Positions 50,395 to 60,200 of a stretch of 64,000 nucleotides of DNA are shown piece after piece; within the stretch, counting starts at the first letter, position 1; each line of letters starts with the position of its first letter. The notes below the pieces were generated by a model, which searched no databases, was not told where the DNA came from, and saw nothing but the letters and a program-made list of their open reading frames with translations. Made by a program: the position numbers and the translations under genes. The stretch is from Pseudomonas fluorescens (GTDB taxonomy: Bacteria > Pseudomonadota > Gammaproteobacteria > Pseudomonadales > Pseudomonadaceae), in NCBI RefSeq assembly GCF_004683905.1, contig NZ_CP038438.1, positions 4,464,001-4,528,000 of the forward strand, written 5' to 3'.

Positions 50395-51741
50395 TCAATT
50401 GATCTGGAATGGATAAACCGCGCCCAGTTTAAGGATTTGCGTCAGTTCATCCAGTGCCGTCCGGCATTCAAGCAGCAACTGCGGGTCCGCCAGATCGGTT
50501 TCGCTCAGGCGGTCGCGGTAGTGCTTTTCAACCCATGCGGTCAACGAACCGTACAACGGGGCCGTCATGATAACCCCTGGGTTGACGGCCGCCAGCTCGG
50601 TTTCGTTGAGCGCGACGCGCAGTCGCAGGCACGCCGGGCCACCGCCGTTCTGCATGCTCTGCTTGAGGTCGAAGACTTTGACTTCGCGGATCAGCCCGCC
50701 GGAGCTGGTCAGACCTTGCAGGTAGTTCCACACGCGCTCGTTGCCACGGCATTCTTCCGGCACGATCAGCAGCATCGAGCCGTCAGGACGCGACAGCAAC
50801 TGGCTGTTGAACAGGTAGGAGCGCACCGCATCGTCCACGGTGACCGCCGAACGCGGCACGCAGACCGACTGGAACTTGCCGCCGACCTTGGCCAGTTTGC
50901 CCTGCAACTCGGCCAGCATCTGTTCGGTGTCGAGGAACGCGTCCTCGTGATAGAACAGCACCTCGCCGTTACCCACCGCGATCACGTCGTTGTGGAATAC
51001 GCCCTGGTCGATCACCGCCGGGTTCTGCTGCGCGTAAACCACGCCTTCGTCACGCAGACCGTGCAGACGCGCTACCGCTTGCGAGGCTTCCAGAGTCTGG
51101 CGCGCCGGGTACTTCTGAGGCGCCGGGTAACGGGTGTCGAACGCACTGCGACCGAACACGAAGAACTCGACACCGGCCTCGCCGTACTCACGGCAGAAAC
51201 GCGTGTGGTTGGCCGCGCCTTCGTCACCGAACTGCGCCACCGCCGGCAACGCGGCGTGATGGGCGAAGTGCTGCTGATCGGCGAACATCGCACCGAGCAC
51301 GCGGCTGGTGGTCGGGTGTTCGATGCTGCGGTGGTATTTGCAGTTGAGGTTGGCGGCGGTGAAATGCACGCGACCGTCAGCGGTGTCGGCACTCGGGCTG
51401 ACAGTGGCGGCATTGGCCACCCACATGCTCGATGCCGAGCAACTGGCAACCAGCAACGGCATGGCTTCCTTCGCGGCGCGCTCGATCACTTGCGCGTCGG
51501 TGCCGCTGAAGCCCAAACGGCGCAGAGCGGCCACGTCCGGACGCTCCTGCGGCGCCAGCACGCCTTGCTGAAAGCCCATTTCCATCAGCGCTTTCATTTT
51601 CGCCAGACCTTGCAGCGCCGCTTCCTTCGGGTTCGAAGACTGCTGGCTGTTGCTCTGGGACGCGACGTTGCCGTAGGACAGACCACCGTAGTTATGGGTC
51701 GGCCCCACTAGACCGTCAAAATTGACTTCATAGGATTTCAT
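50395..51741 (-). CDS. astB: N-succinylarginine dihydrolase AstB
   Basis: A 448-residue enzyme of the amidinotransferase fold. MKSYEVNFDGLVGPTHNYGG is the classic start; NGGGPACLRLRV near residue 365 carries the catalytic cysteine and HNDVIAVGN the catalytic histidine. It converts succinylarginine to succinylornithine plus two NH3 and CO2. It lies between astD and the small His-tailed gene. Confidence 0.96.
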   Translation of the reverse strand: MKSYEVNFDGLVGPTHNYGGLSYGNVASQSNSQQSSNPKEAALQGLAKMKALMEMGFQQGVLAPQERPDVAALRRLGFSGTDAQVIERAAKEAMPLLVASCSASSMWVANAATVSPSADTADGRVHFTAANLNCKYHRSIEHPTTSRVLGAMFADQQHFAHHAALPAVAQFGDEGAANHTRFCREYGEAGVEFFVFGRSAFDTRYPAPQKYPARQTLEASQAVARLHGLRDEGVVYAQQNPAVIDQGVFHNDVIAVGNGEVLFYHEDAFLDTEQMLAELQGKLAKVGGKFQSVCVPRSAVTVDDAVRSYLFNSQLLSRPDGSMLLIVPEECRGNERVWNYLQGLTSSGGLIREVKVFDLKQSMQNGGGPACLRLRVALNETELAAVNPGVIMTAPLYGSLTAWVEKHYRDRLSETDLADPQLLLECRTALDELTQILKLGAVYPFQIN

Positions 51742-51807
51742 CAGCGAGGCTCCACGAGAATCTGTTGTTATAGGCTTCAAGTAACAATTCAGTCAGACCG
51801 CGTCGCG

Positions 51808-51898
51808 GCTATCGCGAGCAGGCTCACTCCTACAGGTTTGGCGGTGTTCACACATGCTATGTTCGACACAAATCCTGTAGGAGTGAGCCTGCTCGCGA
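51808..51898. repeat. REP doublet, GTAGGAGTGAGCCTGCTCGCGA variant
   Basis: TCGCGAGCAGGCTCACTCCTAC and its inverse near 51876-51898, in the astD-astB gap inside the operon. The same variant as at 48916-49006. Confidence 0.88.
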
Positions 51899-51904
51899 TG
51901 GCCG

Positions 51905-53371
51905 TTACGCCATCTTCACGCCAGGCGTCAGGGCCGCAGGCAACACCAGGCTCGGTGTTTCCAGCGACGCCACCGGGTACGCGCAGTAATCCGCCGCGTA
52001 GTAGGCGCTGGCGCGATGGTTGCCCGAAGCCCCGACACCGCCGAACGGCGCGCTGCTCGCCGCACCGGTCAGCTGTTTGTTCCAGTTGACGATACCGGCG
52101 CGGCTTTCCAGCCAGAACTGCTGATAACGATCTTCGGAATCCGACAGCAAACCAGCCGCCAAGCCATAAGCGGTGTCGTTGGCCTCAGCGATCGCCGCAG
52201 CGAAATCGGCGTAGCGAATCACCTGCAGCAACGGGCCGAACAGTTCTTCGTCCGGGCGCTTGGCCACGGCGGTCACATCCAGAATGCCCGGAGTCAGCAA
52301 CGCCGATTGCGCTTGCGGCTGAGTCATCGCCAGCAGCGACACCGCGCCATTGGCCAGCAGGTGTTGCTGGGCATCCATCAGCGCTTTCGCCGCGCCAAGG
52401 GAAATCACCGAGCCCATGAACGGCGCGGGTTGCTGATCGAACGCACCGACCTCGATGGTCGCGCTGACTTCCACCAGACGCTTGAGCAGGCTGTCGCCCC
52501 ACGCGCCTTGCGGCACCAGCAGACGACGGGCGCAGGTGCAACGCTGACCGGCGGAGATGAACGCCGACTGAATGATCGTGTACACCGCCGCGTCCAGATC
52601 AGCCACCTGATCGACCACCAGCGGGTTGTTGCCACCCATTTCCAAAGCAAGAATCTTGTCCGGACGCCCGGCGAACTGCTGGTGCAGGTGATTGCCGGTG
52701 CGGCTCGAACCGGTGAAGAACAGTCCGTCGATGCCCGGGTTCGCCGCCAGCGCGATACCGGTTTCGCGAGCACCTTGCAGCAGGTTCAACACGCCGGCCG
52801 GAAGACCGGCTTCGATCCAGCACTTGACCGTCAGCTCGGCGACTTTCGGCGTCAGCTCACTTGGCTTGAACAGCACGCTGTTACCGGCCAGCAGCGCCGG
52901 CACGATGTGCCCGTTCGGCAAATGACCCGGGAAGTTGTAAGGGCCGAACACCGCCACCACACCGTGTGGCTTGTGGCGTAGCACGGCAGTGGCGTCGCCC
53001 AGCGGGCCGCTCTTCTCGCCGGTACGTTCGCGGTAGCTCTGCACCGAGATCGCGATCTTGTTGACCATGCTGGTGACTTCAGTCGCGGCTTCCCACAGAG
53101 GCTTGCCGGTTTCCTCGCCGATGGTGCGGGCCAGTTCGTCGCTGTGGTTTTTCAGGGCGGCGGCGAAGGCTTCGAGCACGCTGATGCGCTCGTCCAGCGA
53201 ACGCCGCGCCCAACCCGGAAAGGCCTGACGCGCTGCCTGCACGGCGGACTCGACCTGAGCGGCGGTAGCGCCCTCCCCCGACCAAAGCACCTGCTGGGTC
53301 ACCGGGTTCAGCGACTGAAAGGCTTCGCCCTGACCGGCGAGCCATTCACCTGCGATGTATAGCGAATTCAT
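51905..53371 (-). CDS. astD: Succinylglutamate semialdehyde dehydrogenase AstD
   Basis: A 488-residue aldehyde dehydrogenase. FGPYNFPGHLPNGHIVPAL (NAD site), LEMGGNNPLVV (general-base glutamate) and SAGQRCTCARR (catalytic cysteine) are visible. It oxidises succinylglutamate semialdehyde with NAD. Its start overlaps the stop of the transferase gene upstream by one base. Confidence 0.96.
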   Translation of the reverse strand: MNSLYIAGEWLAGQGEAFQSLNPVTQQVLWSGEGATAAQVESAVQAARQAFPGWARRSLDERISVLEAFAAALKNHSDELARTIGEETGKPLWEAATEVTSMVNKIAISVQSYRERTGEKSGPLGDATAVLRHKPHGVVAVFGPYNFPGHLPNGHIVPALLAGNSVLFKPSELTPKVAELTVKCWIEAGLPAGVLNLLQGARETGIALAANPGIDGLFFTGSSRTGNHLHQQFAGRPDKILALEMGGNNPLVVDQVADLDAAVYTIIQSAFISAGQRCTCARRLLVPQGAWGDSLLKRLVEVSATIEVGAFDQQPAPFMGSVISLGAAKALMDAQQHLLANGAVSLLAMTQPQAQSALLTPGILDVTAVAKRPDEELFGPLLQVIRYADFAAAIAEANDTAYGLAAGLLSDSEDRYQQFWLESRAGIVNWNKQLTGAASSAPFGGVGASGNHRASAYYAADYCAYPVASLETPSLVLPAALTPGVKMA

Positions 53372-54396
53372 TATTTCGACTCCCGAGCAGCAGACAACGC
53401 CACGGCGCGCACTTGATCGCCGGCGTTGAGTTGAAGACGTTTGGCGGTCAGCGGATCGACCACCAGCGTGCCAGCGGCCAGACGGGCCGGGGCAGCGGTG
53501 ATGCGGCAGTCTTCGCGCTTGCGGTTATGGATGATGAACGGCGTGGCGTCATCGCCCGGCGTACCGATCGCCAACACCAGCGCTTCGCTGTCGCGGACTG
53601 CGCGGATCTTGCTGGTTTCGCACTCGATGGCCGGGCCGGCGTCGAAGATATCGACGTAACCCTGATAGCTGAAACCTTCGCTCTTGAGCATCGCCAGCGC
53701 TGGCTCGGTGTCGGGGTGTACCTGACCGATGACGTTGCGCGCATCCGGCGACAGGAAGCAGGTGTACAGCGGGAATTTCGGCATCAGTTCGGCGATGAAC
53801 GCCTTGTTGCCAACGCCGGTCAGGTAATCGGCCTGACTGAATTCCATCTTGAAGAAGTGCCGACCGAGGCTCTCCCAGAACGGCGAGCGTCCGGCTTCAT
53901 CGGAGACGCCGCGCATCTCGGCGATGATCTTGTTGCCGAACAGCTCAGGGAACTCGGCGATGAACAGCATGCGCGCCTTGGACAGCATGCGGCCGTTCAG
54001 ACCGGTGCGGTAATCGGCATGCAGGAACAGCGAGCACAGCTCGGAGTTGCCGGTCAGGTCGTTGGCGAGGAACAGCGTCGGAATCTCGCGATAGATGTTC
54101 AGCTCTTGCGAGGCGCTGACGGTCAGGCCGACGCGGAAGTTGTACCACGGCTCACGCAGACCGACCGCGCCGGCGATGGCGGAAATCCCCACCACGCGAC
54201 CGTTGTCGTCTTCGAGCACGAACAGGTAGTCCGCATCGCCACGGCCGGCTTCGCCGCGAAAGGTCTTCTCGGCCCAGCCGACCCGGTGAGTCAGGCGTTC
54301 TTCGTTGGCCGGCAACGTGGTCAGGCCGGTGCCGGTGCTGCGGGCCAGGTCGATCAGCGCGGATAAATCGCTGCTGCGTACGGGACGAACAATCAT
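53371..54396 (-). CDS. aruG: Arginine N-succinyltransferase subunit beta (AruG)
   Basis: A 341-residue AstA-family GNAT enzyme: MIVRPVRSSDLSALIDLARS start, FVLEDDNGRVVGISAIAGAVG, and SPFWESLGRHFFKM. It acts with AruF as heteromeric succinyltransferase, adding succinyl from succinyl-CoA to arginine or ornithine. It lies 51 bases after aruF and joins astD without a gap. The two subunits are clear paralogues of each other. Confidence 0.94.
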   Translation of the reverse strand: MIVRPVRSSDLSALIDLARSTGTGLTTLPANEERLTHRVGWAEKTFRGEAGRGDADYLFVLEDDNGRVVGISAIAGAVGLREPWYNFRVGLTVSASQELNIYREIPTLFLANDLTGNSELCSLFLHADYRTGLNGRMLSKARMLFIAEFPELFGNKIIAEMRGVSDEAGRSPFWESLGRHFFKMEFSQADYLTGVGNKAFIAELMPKFPLYTCFLSPDARNVIGQVHPDTEPALAMLKSEGFSYQGYVDIFDAGPAIECETSKIRAVRDSEALVLAIGTPGDDATPFIIHNRKREDCRITAAPARLAAGTLVVDPLTAKRLQLNAGDQVRAVALSAARESK

Positions 54397-54447
54397 GCTA
54401 TCTCCTCAAACGGGCCGCCTTCGCCACCCGTGAAACTCGCTAAGGCG

Positions 54448-55467
54448 TTAAACCGCCACCAGGCGCACGCTGGCACCTTCACCGACGCCCAGGGCTTCGG
54501 CTGCTTCCAGATCCAGGGTCACCGGTTTGCCCGGCGCGTAATCGAGTTCCAGCAGCACCGCGCGGTAATCCTGCAACTGCGCGTTGGCCACCAGATACTG
54601 GCGCCCGGCGCCTTTGACCGGCTCGCCGATCTTCACCGGCACTACACGGCTCTGGGCGATCGAACGGATCCCCGAAACACGCGCATGCAGGGTCGGGCCA
54701 CCGTCGAAAATGTCGATGTAGTGATCGGTTTCGAAGCCTTCGCGCATCAGGATGTCGAAAGTGATCTGCGCACGCGGGTGCACCTGGCCCATCGCTTCTT
54801 GAGCGGAATCCGGCAGCAGCGGCACGTAGATCGGGTAATGCGGCATCAGTTCGGCGAGGAACGTGCGGCTCTTCAGGCCACACAGGCGTTCGGCCTCGGC
54901 GTAGTTGAGGTCGAAGAAGTTGCGCCCGATCGCGTCCCAGAATGGCGAGTCACCGTTTTCGTCGCTGTAACCGACGATCTCGGTCACCACCGAATCAGCA
55001 AAACGCTCCGGGTGGCTGGCGACGAACAGCAGGCGGCCACGGGAGTTGAGCTCGGCCCACGGCGACCCCACCAGCTCACGCTGCACGTAGAAACTGGTCA
55101 GCAAGCTGTTGCCTGTCAGGTCGTGGCATTGCGAGAGCACGTGGATCTTGTTGTGGATCTTCAGCTCGCGGGAGGCGTGGACGAAGGTCTCGTTGCGGAA
55201 GCTGTAGAACGGCTCGGAGTAACCGGCCGAGGCAACGATCGCCGAGCAGCCGACCAGTTTGCCGGTGGCGGTGTCTTCGAGGACGAAAAAGTAGCTCTCC
55301 TCGCCGTTGAAACTCACTTCGGCAGCGAACGAGGCTTCGCTCGCGGCGATCTTGTCGCTCAGACGTTCCACGTCATCCGGCAAGGAAGTGACACCAATCG
55401 GACTGTCCGCAGCCAGACGCTGTACCTCGCCCAGATCAGCCATTTGCGCAGGGCGCATCACCAGCAT
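54448..55467 (-). CDS. aruF: Arginine/ornithine N-succinyltransferase subunit alpha (AruF)
   Basis: A 339-residue AstA-family protein: MLVMRPAQMADLGEVQRLAAD start, FVLEDTATGKLVGCSAIVASAG, and SPFWDAIGRNFFDLNY. Together with AruG it makes the first step of the AST pathway. The start GGAGTGACACC region gives the ribosome site. It is separated from aruC by a nested repeat. Confidence 0.94.
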   Translation of the reverse strand: MLVMRPAQMADLGEVQRLAADSPIGVTSLPDDVERLSDKIAASEASFAAEVSFNGEESYFFVLEDTATGKLVGCSAIVASAGYSEPFYSFRNETFVHASRELKIHNKIHVLSQCHDLTGNSLLTSFYVQRELVGSPWAELNSRGRLLFVASHPERFADSVVTEIVGYSDENGDSPFWDAIGRNFFDLNYAEAERLCGLKSRTFLAELMPHYPIYVPLLPDSAQEAMGQVHPRAQITFDILMREGFETDHYIDIFDGGPTLHARVSGIRSIAQSRVVPVKIGEPVKGAGRQYLVANAQLQDYRAVLLELDYAPGKPVTLDLEAAEALGVGEGASVRLVAV

Positions 55468-55517
55468 GGTGTCACTCCTTTCTCTTATAAAAATTTACTG
55501 AAAAAAACACCGGATAC

Positions 55518-55643
55518 TGTGGGAGCGAGCTTTTGTGGTGAGGGGATTTATCCCCGATGGGGCGCGTAGCGGCCCTCAAAAAGCTTGGGGCTGCTGCGCA
55601 GCCCATCGGGGATAAATCCCCTCACCACAAGCCCGCTCCCACA
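55518..55643. repeat. Nested repeat: GGGGATTTATCC element inside a REP
   Basis: The outer arms are TGTGGGAGCGAGCTT (55518-55532) and AAGCCCGCTCCCACA (55629-55643), halves of a REP; between them lies a complete inverted repeat of the TGTGGTGAGGGGATTTATCC family (55532-55630). The REP's own tips are missing, so the inner element appears to have replaced or entered them. Confidence 0.88.
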
Positions 55644-55706
55644 TTTGATATTGCCCGGTATCAAAATTGGGTTCGACGCCCGAATCCTCGGGCGCCGAAG
55701 GGTCTA

Positions 55707-56927
55707 TCAGGCTTGCGTCAGTGCTGCTGCCGCGTGTTCGAAGCGGTCCAGACCGGCATCGATATCGGCGTCTTCCACCACCAGGCTCGGGGCGAAACGG
55801 ATCACGTCCGGGCCGGCCTGCAGAATCATCAGGCCTTCTTTTTCAGCGGCGTTGAAGATGTCCTTGGCCTTGCCTTTCCAGGCGTCGCTCAGCACACAAC
55901 CGATCAACAGACCGAGGCCACGCACCTGAGTGAACAGGCCGTACTTCTCGCCGATCTGCTGCAGACGGGTCTTGAATTTGTCGTGCTTGGCGTTGACGCC
56001 GCTCAGCACCTCAGGGGTGTTGATCACGTCGATCACTGCCTCGGCAACGGCGCACGCCAGCGGGTTGCCGCCGTAGGTGGTGCCGTGGGTGCCGACGACC
56101 AGATGTTTGGCCAGCGCTTCAGTGGTCAGCATCGCGGCGATCGGGAAACCACCGCCCAGGCTCTTGGCGCTGGTCAGGATGTCCGGAGTCACGCCGTAAT
56201 GCTGGTAGGCGAACAGGTGGCCGGTACGGCCCATGCCGGTCTGCACTTCGTCGAACACCAGCAGCGCGTTGTTCGCGTCGCACAGTTCGCGGGCACCTTG
56301 CAGGTAAGCCAGTTCGGCCGGCAGTACACCGCCCTCGCCCTGGATAGGTTCGAGCACGACCGCACAGGTCTTGTCGGAAACCGCCGCTTTCAGCGCGGCC
56401 AGATCGTTGTAAGGAACGTGGGTGATGCCGGTGATTTTCGGACCGAAACCGTCGGAGTACTTCGACTGGCCACCGACGTTAACGGTGAACAGGGTACGAC
56501 CGTGGAAGCTGTTGAGCGCGGCGATGATCTCGTACTTCTCGCTGCCGAAACGGTCGAACGCCACGCGACGGGCCAGCTTGAACGCGGCCTCGTTGGCTTC
56601 GGCGCCCGAGTTGCAGAAGAACACGCGCTCAGCGAACGTGGCGTCGATCAGCTTGTGCGCCAGGCGCAGGGCCGGCTCGTTGGTGAACACGTTGGACACG
56701 TGCCACAGCTTGTTCGCTTGCTCGGTCAAGGCACCGACCAGCGCCGGATGCGCGTGGCCCAATACGTTTACGGCAATCCCGCCGGCGAAGTCGATCAGCT
56801 CGCGACCGCTCTGGTCCCAGACGCGGGAACCGGCGCCACGCACCGGAATGAAAGCGGCAGGCGCGTAGTTGGGAACCATTACCTGGTCGAAATCGGCGCG
56901 TTGTACCGCAGCGTGCTCAACGGACAT
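55707..56927 (-). CDS. aruC: Succinylornithine/acetylornithine transaminase AstC (AruC)
   Basis: A 406-residue class III aminotransferase. VRGAGSRVWDQSGRELIDFAGGIAV region at the start; FCNSGAEANEAAFKLAR and the PLP lysine region LTSAKSLGGGFPI are visible. It moves the amino group of succinylornithine to 2-oxoglutarate. It is the first gene of aruCFGDB-x-E; ArgR half-sites lie upstream. Confidence 0.95.
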   Translation of the reverse strand: MSVEHAAVQRADFDQVMVPNYAPAAFIPVRGAGSRVWDQSGRELIDFAGGIAVNVLGHAHPALVGALTEQANKLWHVSNVFTNEPALRLAHKLIDATFAERVFFCNSGAEANEAAFKLARRVAFDRFGSEKYEIIAALNSFHGRTLFTVNVGGQSKYSDGFGPKITGITHVPYNDLAALKAAVSDKTCAVVLEPIQGEGGVLPAELAYLQGARELCDANNALLVFDEVQTGMGRTGHLFAYQHYGVTPDILTSAKSLGGGFPIAAMLTTEALAKHLVVGTHGTTYGGNPLACAVAEAVIDVINTPEVLSGVNAKHDKFKTRLQQIGEKYGLFTQVRGLGLLIGCVLSDAWKGKAKDIFNAAEKEGLMILQAGPDVIRFAPSLVVEDADIDAGLDRFEHAAAALTQA

Positions 56928-57005
56928 CGGAGTCTCCTGAAGAGGAACACCCGCCTGAAACTGGCGAGCGATGGGGGGATTGTAAGGACAGTTTTCAGCC
57001 CGGCC

Positions 57006-57072
57006 TTGCCGCCAAGCGACAACTTCTTATAGCGCAAACCCCGGATTTTCCCGGGTTTACGGCAATGCGACA
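57006..57072 (-). promoter_or_regulatory. ArgR half-sites upstream of aruC
   Basis: On the minus strand TGTCGC-TTGGCGGC-AA (57006-57021) and TGTCGC-ATTGCCGT-AA (57057-57072) both match the TGTCGC-N8-AA half-site of Pseudomonas ArgR. They lie 80-145 bases upstream of the aruC start. Confidence 0.65.
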
Positions 57073-57087
57073 TATAGCGTCGCAAAG

Positions 57088-57105
57088 GCGCAGTTTAAAC
57101 TGCGC
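57088..57105. promoter_or_regulatory. Perfect 18-bp palindrome between aruC and the LRR gene
   Basis: GCGCAGTTTAAACTGCGC is a perfect palindrome without a loop, in the region shared by the two divergent genes. Candidate operator; protein unknown. Confidence 0.45.
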
Positions 57106-57156
57106 GCCGCCGTTTGCGCAGACGTACCGGGGATCTTAATCAAGAGAGTTTTGTGG

Positions 57157-57180
57157 TGTGCGGTATATATGTACCGCACA
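57157..57180. promoter_or_regulatory. 24-bp dyad before the LRR gene
   Basis: Perfect arms TGTGCGGTA and TACCGCACA around TATATG, 57 bases before the chosen ATG. It may be an operator, or a hairpin in the leader. Confidence 0.45.
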
Positions 57181-57237
57181 TCGAATCAATGGCCGGTGTT
57201 TGCTAGGGACCTTTCTCCAGGCAAACGGCCTCACCCC

Positions 57238-60200
57238 ATGATTCAAGAAACCACACCCGCCCTCGCGACACTGCCCGACCCGCTGCTGCTACCCCGGCAG
57301 GACGCACACTATCAACCGCTGCTCCAGGCCATCCCGACATGGCTGATTCAGGCTGCGGCACACAAACGCGCGGCATTGAAACGGGCCAGTCCGCTACTGC
57401 CCGCCAACCTCAAACAGGCATCACGCACCGAGCATGCAAAACTGCGCGCACTGAATGCCGCGCACTGGACCGCACACAACCGCGTCGAACGAAGCCTTGC
57501 CCGGTTGCAGGACGCCAAAGCGTTCGCCGAACCGCTGCTGCGCGCCGAACTGGCAAAGCGCTTTGGCTTGAATCTGGATGTCCGGCAGACTTTCCTGCGC
57601 CTGTACCTGCCCGACCATGTTCCGTGGCTGCGCATCAAATCCGGCGCCGCACGCACCTGGACTGTCTCGCTGCTGGACGCCGCGCTGCACAATTTTGAAA
57701 GCAGCGAGACCAGCGCTGACGCCTTTGAGTCCGCCTCGGGTTATGTCAGTCAGCCCTCACCTGACGGCCAGTTCAGCGTGTTGCCGAACATCCCCAAGGC
57801 GATGCCGATCCCAGCCTTCACCCGCCTGTGTCGCGAGCTGGATATCGGCCGCCGCTACAACACTTATCTGCAAGACAATTTGGGCGTCAGCAATCCGCTG
57901 GTCGCAGCCGTGCTGCAACCGCAGGTTTGCACGAGTGACAAAGCCGCACTGGTCGCCGCCCTGCAAATGGCCTACATGCAAAAGCTGCTGGGGGCCGATA
58001 TCCATCGCCTGATTCTCGGGCTGCTCGATGGCTTGCAGCATTTGCGCCTCAATCGTCAGGCGTGGCATTGCCATGCGCTGACGATGATGAAAGTCAGCCT
58101 CACCGGCATCGTACTGTTCGCGCCGAATCTTGAAGCTGCAAACGCAACAGCGAGAGTCGTGGTTTACATTCCCGATGACCCGCAACACCCAGTCAAGGAA
58201 TACGCCAGTTCCGCTGCCTTCGCTGAGGAGCTGGCGCAACGCCTGCGCGATCCGGACTATCAGGTCTTCTTCAGCCGTTTTATCGACCACGCCGAGCGCG
58301 GCGCTTTCTTCGGTCAGTTGCGGGCCTTGCTCAGCCCCGTCACCTGGCAACCCGTACCGGCCGGCGATCCACGCCCCAGCTGGCGCGAGCATCCGGCCGT
58401 GCGGCCTTTTATGCAGATCGTCGCGACCCCGATCCGGGGTGAGCTGTGGGTTTACCTCTACCAGCGCAAGCTCGACAAGATGCTCAACGATGCCCGCGTC
58501 ATCGCCGTCTCGACGGCCATGGTCGATCGCAAGGCGCGCTGGGCACTCTGGGATTCCTTCACGGACATCGCACAGTCGTTGATCAACCTCGTCGCGTTTG
58601 TCGCCTTGCCATTCGTGCCATTTCTCGGCGAGCTGATGCTTGCCTACACGGCCTACCAACTGCTCGACGAGACGTTCGAAAGCATCGTCGACTGGGCCGA
58701 AGGACAACCCCGCGAAGCGTTCGCGCATTTGATCGGCGTCGTGGAGTCCATGGTGCAGGTCGGCACTTTCGCCGCCGGCGGCGCTATCGCCGTCAGCGAG
58801 TTTCGCGCGCTGTTGCCTGCCGATGTCGTCCAGTTCATCGACCGCTTCATTCCGGTGAAAACGGCCAATGGCAAGACCCGCTACTGGAAACCCGACCTGC
58901 GCCCTTACGAGTGGCCCGGCACGCTGCCCAAAGACATCCGAACCGATGCACTGGGCTTGCAAACCCACCAGGGCAAGAGCCTGCTGGCTCTGGAAGACAA
59001 GTTGTATGCCGTCAGCCTTGACCCCGAAACGGGCGCCCATCGCATCGATCATCCGACGCGCGCCGAGGCTTACAAACCCGCACTCAGGCACAACACCGCA
59101 GGCGCCTGGCAAACCGAAATTGACCAGCCACTGGCTTGGGATCGCGCCACCGTGCTGAGCCGCAGCAGTGCGCAGATGCAGCGCCTTCCCGCCGCTCTGC
59201 GGGAGCGCCTGCTGAATATCAGTGGCTGCGAGGAAAACACCCTGCGCCAGATGCACGTCGAGCGCGATCAATTGCCACCCTTACTCAGTGACACGCTGCA
59301 GCGCTGGCAGATCGATCAGGACATTCAATTGTTCATCGAGCAGATCGGCAGCCCGCATGCCGAGGATTACCTCAAGGCTGACCCGGCCACCCAACTGCAA
59401 CTGCTTTTCGACAACGGCGACTGGCCTGCCGACCGAGGCCTGCAACTGATCGACCGTCAGGGCAGAACCCTGTGGCGCAGCCCCGTCGCCGATGTGCCAT
59501 TCATACAAATCGAGGGCTCACGACTGGACGATGGCGACCTGCTCAAGACCTGCCTGCAACGCCTGACAGAATCGCAACGAAGGCGGCTATTGAGCGAAGC
59601 CCTGCATACGCCCGCACCCTCGGCCGAGGCCCGCGCAACTAGCCTGCGGCGCAGCGTCGCCGAGCTGGCACAGCGCAAACGCCAAAGCCTGTTCGAGGAT
59701 CGATATCGTCAGTTACAGCGCGGCGCCAGCCCGCTGGTACAGGTACTGATGGATGCCGAACCCGGCCTGCCGAAGGCGTTGGCGCAATCGATACTGGAAA
59801 CGGCAAGTGATGCTGAATACCTGCAATTACAGCGTGGAACACTCTCCGCAAGACTGGTGGTTCTGACCCAGGAAACGGGTCTGCAAGTGCGCGCAACCCG
59901 AGCCTTTGAAGGGCTGGAGCTGCAAGCGACAGTCAATAATCTGGATACGGATCGGCTGGCCCTCCACTCGCTGCCACGCTTGCCGGGCTGGTCGCCGTCG
60001 ATACGAATGGAGCTCAGGCACTACAGCCATAGCGGGCAACTGATCGACAGCCTCGGCGCGCAGGACGCGCTCATTCGCAAGGTGCTGGTACTGACCGAAC
60101 AGGGCGACTATCAGCCGTTCGACGCTACCGGTGAGTCACTCAGCGCGCCGGGTTCACTGTATTCAAGCCTGCTGCATGCCCTGCCCGACGCAGAACGTTC

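Noticed and set aside
49516..51711. A 731-codon open frame opposite astE-astB
   Set aside because: It crosses two genes and an intergenic gap on the other strand; no domain or start signal.
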